A DNA stretch of 24,120 nucleotides from CAYQUL01 sp964568925 (GTDB taxonomy: Bacteria; Patescibacteriota; Microgenomatia; UBA8517), in assembly GCA_964568925.1 (NCBI GenBank), contig CAZMSJ010000014.1, forward strand, positions 1-24,120, written 5' to 3'. Of the stretch, positions 1-4,923 are shown in pieces (the stretch's first letter is position 1; each line of letters opens with the position of its first letter). The position numbers and the translations under genes were made by a program. A model generated the notes under the pieces. It made no database searches and was not told where the DNA came from. It saw only the letters and a program-made list of their open reading frames with translations.

Positions 1-224
1 CAACAGGATTTGATGAGACACAAGCTCGTATTTCAAAGATGAGACCAGCTGAATCAGTACGACTTGAAGGAGTTATTAGTTCAACCCCACGAGAAGAAGT
101 TGTGCAAGAGCAACAGCAACAACGAAGTGAGGAACAACAACCACGAGAGATTCCAAATGATCCAAACAAAGATGAATTTGGAGAAGATTTTGAAATCCCA
201 GCATTCCTCAGAAAAATCCACTAA
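1..224 (+). CDS. ftsZ: Cell division protein FtsZ, C-terminal fragment
   Basis: The gene runs in from beyond the left edge; only about the last 74 residues are visible, in the frame starting at base 3. FtsZ is the tubulin-like GTPase that polymerises into the division ring at mid-cell. The visible part opens with TGFDETQARISKMR, which resembles the end of the FtsZ core (the usual ATGF segment). A hydrophilic Gln/Glu-rich linker of about 40 residues follows. It ends with EDFEIPAFLRKIH, which matches the conserved C-terminal peptide (D/E-x-x-IPAFLR) that binds FtsA, ZipA or SepF-type membrane anchors. The intact terminal peptide argues for a functional protein. The linker is low complexity, as usual for the family. 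A 32-residue membrane peptide follows after 27 nt and the unit ends at a strong terminator. Confidence 0.88.
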   Translation, partial: TGFDETQARISKMRPAESVRLEGVISSTPREEVVQEQQQQRSEEQQPREIPNDPNKDEFGEDFEIPAFLRKIH

Positions 225-251
225 CTGTTCATTCCATATATTGGAGGTTGT

Positions 252-350
252 GTGAAACGATTCGCGAAATGGTTAACGATTGTGAGTCTCTTTTCAATTG
301 TCGTATCAATTTTGGCAGCCATCTACTGGTTACTGGCTGGATCAAAATGA
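252..350 (+). CDS. 32-residue single-pass membrane peptide downstream of ftsZ
   Basis: This short ORF starts at GTG 252 and ends at TGA 348-350. Its support is a clear Shine-Dalgarno GGAGG at 243-247, four bases before the GTG. Most genes in this window lack one. The peptide begins with a basic, amphipathic stretch (KRFAKW), continues with one hydrophobic helix of about 20 residues (LTIVSLFSIVVSILAAIYWL) and ends GSK. That is the layout of a small N-in membrane peptide. It sits 27 nt after ftsZ and just before the terminator at 362-398, so it is probably co-transcribed and could act in division or membrane tethering. The function is unknown; coding status is inferred from the ribosome site, composition and position. 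Confidence 0.6.
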   Translation: MKRFAKWLTIVSLFSIVVSILAAIYWLLAGSK

Positions 351-361
351 AATTTTCTCTT

Positions 362-398
362 GGCACTTTCGAAACAATGTGAAAGTGCCTTCTTTTTT
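362..398 (+). terminator. Intrinsic terminator of the ftsZ unit
   Basis: A perfect 9-bp stem has arms GGCACTTTC (362-370) and GAAAGTGCC (381-389) with a 10-nt loop. It is followed by TTCTTTTTT at 390-398, the canonical Rho-independent layout. Confidence 0.9.
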
Positions 399-419
399 AC
401 CTCATTCCTGATTGCTCCC

Positions 420-449
420 TTGACAGTGTTTCATTAATAATCTGATACT
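420..449 (+). promoter_or_regulatory. Promoter of the 780-residue secreted protein (leaderless layout)
   Basis: A consensus -35 TTGACA (420-425) and an 18-nt spacer precede the -10-like GATACT (444-449). The ATG at 458 is only 8 nt further on, so the predicted transcription start falls on or next to the start codon and there is no room for a Shine-Dalgarno. Confidence 0.65.
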
Positions 450-457
450 GATATGTA

Positions 458-2800
458 ATGAAAAGACAAAGAGGTATTGTTCAGGTTTTTACTGCAGTTT
501 TAATTCTTTTACTTGGAGCTTTTGTCATCTTCTTCGGAAGTCGCCTCCCTTCAGTTACATCAATACTCTTCCCTCAAGCCGCAGCTGCACCAAAGCCAAT
601 TAATGTTCTTGAAATTCGTTATTTTCCAAGAGATCCAAATTACAAACCAACTCCTACGGACAAATCTCAGTTAGAAAAAACTAATGCACTAAGTCTTGCA
701 CTTCCTACGTGGATTTCTGATTCATCAAAGGCTAAGGGATACAAAAATGCAACCGCTACAGCTTTCTCCGTTCCTGTTATTAAGAGATCTATAACAAGAC
801 TGAAGAACTCTCCCTACACAACAGGTTCAAATGAACTTTGGTATGACTCAATGAACACAATGTTAACGGCAGATGGTGAAGATTTGTGTGCATATATCGT
901 TGCAAACAATATTGATCAGGTGTGGTTCTGGAAAGATGTGGATTTTGATAACGGTGGATACTCTCAAGAGTACACAACTGTGTGGTCAAACAACATTTTG
1001 CCAAAGCAAAGTAAGTCTCTTTGTGCAGGGAAGCGCACATTTACCATCTTAGGTCTTGATCAGAACCGCGGTATTGGTGAGGCACTTCACATCTTTGGTC
1101 ATTCACTCGATGGGATCATCTCTTCAATCCAAGGATCTGATTTATATTGGACAAAATGGACAGGTACAAATGCACCGAAGAGAATCTGCGGGGACGTTCA
1201 TTTCCCACCAAATGCTGAAACTGAATATGATTACATGTATCGTGGTGACGGAGTAACTCCTTGTGAAGATTGGAAACCAGATGGAACTGGAGTGGTCTCA
1301 GTCTTTGGCTGTACTCGATGGGGTTGTTCTCAAGAAGGGTATATGAAGTGGTGGCTCCAGAATGCTCCAAATGCAAATAATGGATTGGCATACGGAGGAA
1401 AAGTGTTACCAAATTGGTGGGACCTTTTGTCTGATACAGACAAGGCACTTTCTACTGCTGCTACAAGTGGACAGTTCCTCTATGGGGACTATGCAGATTT
1501 TGCAAAACCAACATACATTGATGCCGTTACCCGAGGATCACAAAACAGTGGAACATCAATTACCTTAAACCACACAGTTAGTGGATTAAACAGATTCTTA
1601 GTAGTATCTGCCTCTTATCGTTCAGTTAATCAAAGTACAAGTGACAAGATATCTTTGGCGACGGCTAAGGGAGTAACTGGAACGATTAAAAATCTCACCT
1701 ATATCAATCGTATTAATAGCGGTGAGTATACAACTGAAATGTGGTATTTAATTGCACCTGAACTTGGTGTAAATAGTATTGTTGTTAACTTCACAGGCAA
1801 CGTACAAGACCAAGTTGTTGCGTCCGTTTCAATGGTTGGTATCCATCAGTCCTCACCACTTGCGAATCCAACAGGGTATGTAAAATCTGGATCAGGAACG
1901 ACTCCTTCAATTTCTGTTCCTTCAAACTCAGCGCAGGTTCTTCTTGGTGCTACAGCAATGTACACTGGCGGTTCCAATGAAGTAACAACCAATGGAACTG
2001 CTCTTGGTGTATGGGGACAAAAGACTTCAAATATGATTGGTAAAGGAGCAACCGTTGTTGGTGGTGCCACAGCAACTCTTTCATGGAATTCAAAGGTTTC
2101 TTGGCCATGGTCAATCACTGCCGTTGCACTTAATTTGACGACTGCAAGTGTTACCCCAACTCCGAAACCGACTCCTACGCCACTTACTGGTCCAAAACCA
2201 ACAGTAAACATTAAGGCAAATAATTTGGATGTTGTAGATATGACTGCAGCAGCCCCAGTAACTTTGTCATGGACCACAACAAACGCTACATCATGTACGT
2301 CATCGATGGTAACCGGTGGTGAGGGCGGACTTGGAAAAGTAACTCCAACACCATTTACTACTCCTGGTTGGAGCACGACAACAAGAGGTACATCAGGAAC
2401 ATTTGTAACAAATTCAATTACAACTACTTCAGTTGCATATTTTGTCTCTTGTACAGGACCTGGTGGATTTGCTGAAGATGCCGTAACTATTCACATGACT
2501 TCTGGTAAGCCAATTGGTCCTGTTTTGTATGTTTTCGTAAACGGTGTTGCATCAGGTTATTATCCAAACAAGTACACACCAGTCTTCTCTTATGTTAAAT
2601 CTGGAACGGCACCTGTTGTTAATTGGATCGCATCTGGAATGAGAAGTTGTACTGGTTCAAACGGTTGGAGTGGAGCAAAGTCAGTAACAGGTGGCTCTCA
2701 GCTAGCATCAATCATCACTACAACTACTTTGTACACAATTACCTGCACAACGACAGCTGGAGCAACAGTCTCAGCGGGTGCAAGTGCTATTATCTACTAA
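458..2800 (+). CDS. Large secreted modular protein with Ig-like C-terminal domains
   Basis: The product has 780 residues and an N-terminal signal/anchor helix (about residues 9-28, VFTAVLILLLGAFVIFFGS), so it is exported. Residues about 45-330 form a Trp-, Cys- and Gly-rich domain. It includes a segment around 203-218 reading RGIGEALHIFGHSLD, which recalls secreted proteins of unknown function with a G-E-x-L-H-x-x-G-H pattern. Residues about 345-560 resemble the beta-sandwich repeat found in many extracellular adhesins (LNRFLVVSASYRS, MWYLIAPELGVNSIVV, WSITAVALNLT). A Thr/Pro linker at about 566-578 leads to two Ig-like domains, each with paired cysteines. It stands alone behind its own promoter. 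A role in surface attachment or degradation of external polymer is plausible. The H-x-x-x-H residues could bind metal, but no catalytic motif is certain. Confidence 0.75.
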   Translation: MKRQRGIVQVFTAVLILLLGAFVIFFGSRLPSVTSILFPQAAAAPKPINVLEIRYFPRDPNYKPTPTDKSQLEKTNALSLALPTWISDSSKAKGYKNATATAFSVPVIKRSITRLKNSPYTTGSNELWYDSMNTMLTADGEDLCAYIVANNIDQVWFWKDVDFDNGGYSQEYTTVWSNNILPKQSKSLCAGKRTFTILGLDQNRGIGEALHIFGHSLDGIISSIQGSDLYWTKWTGTNAPKRICGDVHFPPNAETEYDYMYRGDGVTPCEDWKPDGTGVVSVFGCTRWGCSQEGYMKWWLQNAPNANNGLAYGGKVLPNWWDLLSDTDKALSTAATSGQFLYGDYADFAKPTYIDAVTRGSQNSGTSITLNHTVSGLNRFLVVSASYRSVNQSTSDKISLATAKGVTGTIKNLTYINRINSGEYTTEMWYLIAPELGVNSIVVNFTGNVQDQVVASVSMVGIHQSSPLANPTGYVKSGSGTTPSISVPSNSAQVLLGATAMYTGGSNEVTTNGTALGVWGQKTSNMIGKGATVVGGATATLSWNSKVSWPWSITAVALNLTTASVTPTPKPTPTPLTGPKPTVNIKANNLDVVDMTAAAPVTLSWTTTNATSCTSSMVTGGEGGLGKVTPTPFTTPGWSTTTRGTSGTFVTNSITTTSVAYFVSCTGPGGFAEDAVTIHMTSGKPIGPVLYVFVNGVASGYYPNKYTPVFSYVKSGTAPVVNWIASGMRSCTGSNGWSGAKSVTGGSQLASIITTTTLYTITCTTTAGATVSAGASAIIY

Positions 2801-2849
2801 TTGATCTTCTTTAATCGATCACAATCTGTTGTGGTAGACTCAATCAGAA

Positions 2850-3950
2850 ATGTCCAGAACTGAACTAGAAAGAATTTATAAACAAGACCAACACTCGATT
2901 TCTTTTAAACTTCAAACAGATACAGATAGTACTTTTTATCTAGACGGCCCTACTGTTAGTGATCTTGATCCTCATACCTCAGGTTTGTTTGTAACTCATT
3001 TACACAAAGATCACTGCCCTCAGGAAACGGGTTCTCATGAAGTTGATTATCCAGTTTATATGAATCAAGACACAGAAATTCTTCTGAGGCATCTTCATGT
3101 AAGCATTGAGGACTTTAAAGATATTCGGTATTTAGTACCGAATACAAAAGTTGATATAGATGGCCTCGGACAATTGACACCAATTTCAGTCTCACATAGT
3201 AGTGTTGATGCGCTTGCCTTTTTTATTGAATTAAAGAGTGGAGATACTATTTTCTATACAGGGGACATTCGAGATGGCAATCGAACTTCGCGTGCTGTTG
3301 CTTCTGTAAAAAAACTAGTTGGAAGTGAAGGAGTGACTCTTTTTATTGGGGATGCGACAAATGTGGGTAAACAAATGCTTTCACTTTCTGAACATGAAGA
3401 ACGAATGAAATCTGCATTATTCTTTGCAAAACGAGAGAAAGTGCCTGCCTCAATATACATTAAACCAGGCGACTATGGCAGTATCGCGTATTGGTTTGAG
3501 CAGGGGATTTTGGATAGCTGTGATGTCTATGTAACTGAATCAGTAATGAGGGTTTTAGGCCCACAAGGTCTAAATTGGAGCAATTTTTTAAAATCGAGGT
3601 ATGGATATCAGATACAAACACTGTTTGATCCTAAAGATCTTAATCCCAAGCATGAGAGTGTTCTGTTATATGACCAGTATTTTGATGATTCTTTTCGCAA
3701 AAGTATTGCACACGTTTTAATCAATTCTTCTCGAAATGAGGAATTACCCTACAAAACTGAAAGTTTAATTGCCTTGTTTCCCGTTGGGCTTTCCGGTCAT
3801 TCCCAAGATGCCTATTTCTCTTTGCTTGAGGCTGCCAATCCACGTTATTTAACATATAGCCATGCTCCGAAGACTAACAAAAATGATTTCAAAAGGCACA
3901 ATGAGGAGCAGCTTGTATTAAAGAAACATGGAGTAAAGTTCACGTTTTGA
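2850..3950 (+). CDS. Metallo-beta-lactamase fold hydrolase, RNase J / beta-CASP-like
   Basis: The product has 366 residues, with no signal peptide or membrane segment, so it is cytoplasmic. The metal site is complete. THLHKDH at about 50-56 is the HxHxDH motif; a His in VSHSSVDA (about 115) and the Asp in YTGDIRDG (about 136-143) follow. IGDATN near 166 corresponds to the S-D-[ST]-N element of RNase J-type enzymes. Late motifs are LSGHSQDAY (about 314-322), equivalent to the beta-CASP SGH motif, and YSHAPKTNK (about 336), equivalent to the last metal His. It is shorter than RNase J (about 550) and lacks its C-terminal region. Nucleic-acid cleavage is the best family-based guess. The ATG lies 11 nt after a possible -10 TAGACT (2833-2838), with no Shine-Dalgarno. 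Confidence 0.78.
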   Translation: MSRTELERIYKQDQHSISFKLQTDTDSTFYLDGPTVSDLDPHTSGLFVTHLHKDHCPQETGSHEVDYPVYMNQDTEILLRHLHVSIEDFKDIRYLVPNTKVDIDGLGQLTPISVSHSSVDALAFFIELKSGDTIFYTGDIRDGNRTSRAVASVKKLVGSEGVTLFIGDATNVGKQMLSLSEHEERMKSALFFAKREKVPASIYIKPGDYGSIAYWFEQGILDSCDVYVTESVMRVLGPQGLNWSNFLKSRYGYQIQTLFDPKDLNPKHESVLLYDQYFDDSFRKSIAHVLINSSRNEELPYKTESLIALFPVGLSGHSQDAYFSLLEAANPRYLTYSHAPKTNKNDFKRHNEEQLVLKKHGVKFTF

Positions 3951-4003
3951 GCCTTAGATTCATCACTACTTCAAAATAAGACGTTTTTTTGCCAACTTAA
4001 GTT

Positions 4004-4036
4004 CGCCAAATGATCGGTTTTACTTGACATTTGGCG
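4004..4036. repeat. 9-bp inverted repeat overlapping the -35 box of RNA-1
   Basis: Perfect arms CGCCAAATG (4004-4012) and CATTTGGCG (4028-4036) are separated by 15 nt. The right arm covers the end of the -35 hexamer TTGACA (4024-4029) and the start of the spacer, the position of a classical operator. No T-run follows the right arm, so it is not a good terminator for the upstream gene. A palindrome AACTTAAGTT lies just upstream at 3994-4003. Regulator binding is inference. Confidence 0.55.
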
Positions 4037-4051
4037 TGATTTGTATATAAT
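4024..4051 (+). promoter_or_regulatory. Near-perfect sigma70-type promoter for RNA-1
   Basis: TTGACA (4024-4029), a 16-nt spacer and TATAAT (4046-4051): both hexamers match consensus exactly. The expected start is near 4058. No convincing ORF begins downstream, which points to a strongly expressed non-coding transcript. Confidence 0.85.
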
Positions 4052-4057
4052 GTTCTT

Positions 4058-4223
4058 ACTTAATCGGCGATCCCAAAGATCACCCTTAGGGTGAATAGGC
4101 CCTGGATCACAGGGCGCCCGCTCAATTTCATTTTGCGAGAAGACAGCGAGCAACAAACCCAGTTTTACAGGGCCTTTCAAATATATATAAATAACCTTAC
4201 CTCTCTTTTTGAGAGAATTTTTG
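4058..4223 (+). ncRNA. Candidate structured RNA-1, about 165 nt
   Basis: The span is set by the consensus promoter before it and the hairpin plus T-run at 4201-4223. Visible stems are a 6-bp hairpin at 4080-4094 (CACCC/GGGTG core) and a 6-bp hairpin GCCCTG (4099-4104) / CAGGGC (4110-4115). The segment GGCCCTG (4098-4104) can instead pair over 7 bp with CAGGGCC (4168-4174), enclosing GCTC (4120-4123) / GAGC (4148-4151). Two mutually exclusive folds suggest a switching RNA or simply a compact tertiary fold. The length is similar to 6S RNA, but I see no complementary 5'/3' ends or 6S-like central bubble. It also lacks the SRP RNA GGAA/AGCAG motifs. The family is unrecognised. Confidence 0.55.
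4201..4223 (+). terminator. Terminator of RNA-1
   Basis: CTCTC (4201-4205), loop TTTTT and GAGAG (4211-4215) form the stem, followed by AATTTTTG. The stem is short (5 bp) but a T-run follows, and the next promoter begins about 30 nt later. Confidence 0.6.
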
Positions 4224-4251
4224 TCCCACCTGAGGCTGAATAATCCGATAG

Positions 4252-4280
4252 TTGACAAAAAAGGGTTATTGTTATATACT
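4252..4280 (+). promoter_or_regulatory. Strong sigma70-type promoter for RNA-2
   Basis: TTGACA (4252-4257), a 17-nt spacer and TATACT (4275-4280). The expected start is near 4287, seven bases before the first stable stem. Confidence 0.85.
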
Positions 4281-4286
4281 ACTATA

Positions 4287-4885
4287 GTCGCTTAGAGAGC
4301 GTCGATGAGGAGATTTAAAACAGTCTCTTGATCGGCTCTCTCCATAAGCTCCTGATCACACGCGGTGATTCAGCGCGAGCTTGTTGGGATATAGCCTTAC
4401 GAAAAGGGGCACGAAAAGTGCCATTAATTCACTTAGGGGTATGTAAGCAAAGTGGTGTGTTTCATACCGTAACCTTAGCTGGGGGAAGGCGAAATTTTTC
4501 GCTAACCCCCTTACACATTTACAGTTTAAACAGTCTTTGACTTTCTTAAATGGTACACAACATGTGTTGTGTACTTATTAGGAAAGCCAAATCAACTCGT
4601 CATTGATCTCATTGGCTTCTTGTCAGTGAATATTCACTGGCCTATGAACACGTTTCTGCATTACAGCTACGGCAGAAAATTATCAATAAACTTATTGAAA
4701 TTATTACCGCCGTTTAAGCACGCAGGATGTGTTTCATAGTAGATGGTCGCCCGCCTATTGGGCATTTCAGGCTTGCTTTGCAAGCGTTTCACTGTTCTTG
4801 GAAGGTGTTCAAGAGTTATTTTTATAGAACACCTTCCCTTCCTTTTCTTTCCGGCGGACTCGCAATCGAGTCCGCCGTTTTTCTT
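4287..4885 (+). ncRNA. Candidate large structured RNA-2, up to about 600 nt, unrecognised family
   Basis: It is bounded by a strong promoter and by terminators at 4800-4850 and 4853-4887, with no credible ORF inside. The sequence is dense with nested helices. (i) AGAGAGC 4294-4300 / GCTCTCT 4335-4341, then CGAT 4303-4306 / ATCG 4331-4334, then GAGA 4310-4313 / TCTC 4324-4327. (ii) AAGCTC 4346-4351 / GAGCTT 4377-4382 enclosing CTGATCAC 4352-4359 paired with GTGAT-t-CAG 4365-4373. (iii) CTTAC 4396-4400 / GTAAG 4443-4447 enclosing GGCAC 4408-4412 / GTGCC 4418-4422. (iv) GGTATG 4438-4443 / CATACC 4463-4468. (v) GTAA 4469-4472 / TTAC 4511-4514, GGGGG 4481-4485 / CCCCC 4506-4510, GCGAA 4489-4493 / TTCGC 4498-4502. 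(vi) A 9-bp hairpin at 4553-4574. (vii) GCCAA 4586-4590 / TTGGC 4612-4616 over ATCA/TGAT. (viii) Hairpins at 4624-4639, 4683-4698, 4749-4763 and 4771-4785. The scale resembles ornate RNAs such as OLE, ROOL or GOLLD, but I cannot match it to any of them. Confidence 0.65.
4800..4850 (+). terminator. Long hairpin with pyrimidine tail near the end of RNA-2
   Basis: A perfect 11-bp stem has arms GGAAGGTGTTC (4800-4810) and GAACACCTTCC (4827-4837) with a 16-nt loop, followed by the C/T-rich tail CTTCCTTTTCTTT. The tail is less T-pure than usual, so this may be a weak terminator or the last domain of RNA-2, with 4853-4887 as the real end. Confidence 0.5.
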
Positions 4886-4887
4886 TC
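4853..4887 (+). terminator. Strong intrinsic terminator before ileS
   Basis: A perfect 10-bp GC-rich stem has arms GGCGGACTCG (4853-4862) and CGAGTCCGCC (4867-4876) with loop CAAT, followed by GTTTTTCTTT. It separates RNA-2 from ileS, which argues against RNA-2 being a simple 5' leader of ileS. Confidence 0.9.
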
Positions 4888-4913
4888 CCAAAAATCTTCA
4901 TTTCGTGTACAAT
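4885..4913 (+). promoter_or_regulatory. Promoter of ileS (near-leaderless)
   Basis: TTCCCA (4885-4890, 4 of 6 to consensus), a 17-nt spacer and TACAAT (4908-4913, 5 of 6). The ATG follows after 10 nt, leaving a leader of only a few bases and no Shine-Dalgarno. Confidence 0.6.
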
Positions 4914-4923
4914 AGCCTCACAG

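Noticed and set aside
1846..2376. 176-residue minus-strand ORF
   Set aside because: It lies wholly inside the 780-residue secreted protein gene. Its low-complexity Val/Pro/Thr composition mirrors Thr-rich coding on the other strand, and it has no promoter or ribosome site.
3971..4258. 95-residue minus-strand ORF across RNA-1
   Set aside because: It runs against both strong promoters and through the RNA-1 hairpins and T-runs. Composition is not protein-like and there is no ribosome site.
4328..4540. 70-residue plus-strand ORF inside RNA-2
   Set aside because: No ribosome site or protein-like pattern; every segment is accounted for by RNA helices. ORFs at 4667-4931 were dismissed for the same reason.
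4058..4885. tmRNA, RNase P RNA or SRP RNA
   Set aside because: No tRNA-like ends or tag ORF, no GAGGAAAGTCC / ACAG core pairs, and no SRP GGAA/AGCAG tetraloop motif in either transcript.
4287..4923. T-box or other leader riboswitch for ileS
   Set aside because: No T-box core (GGTGGNACCGCG-like), and ileS has its own promoter after a strong terminator.
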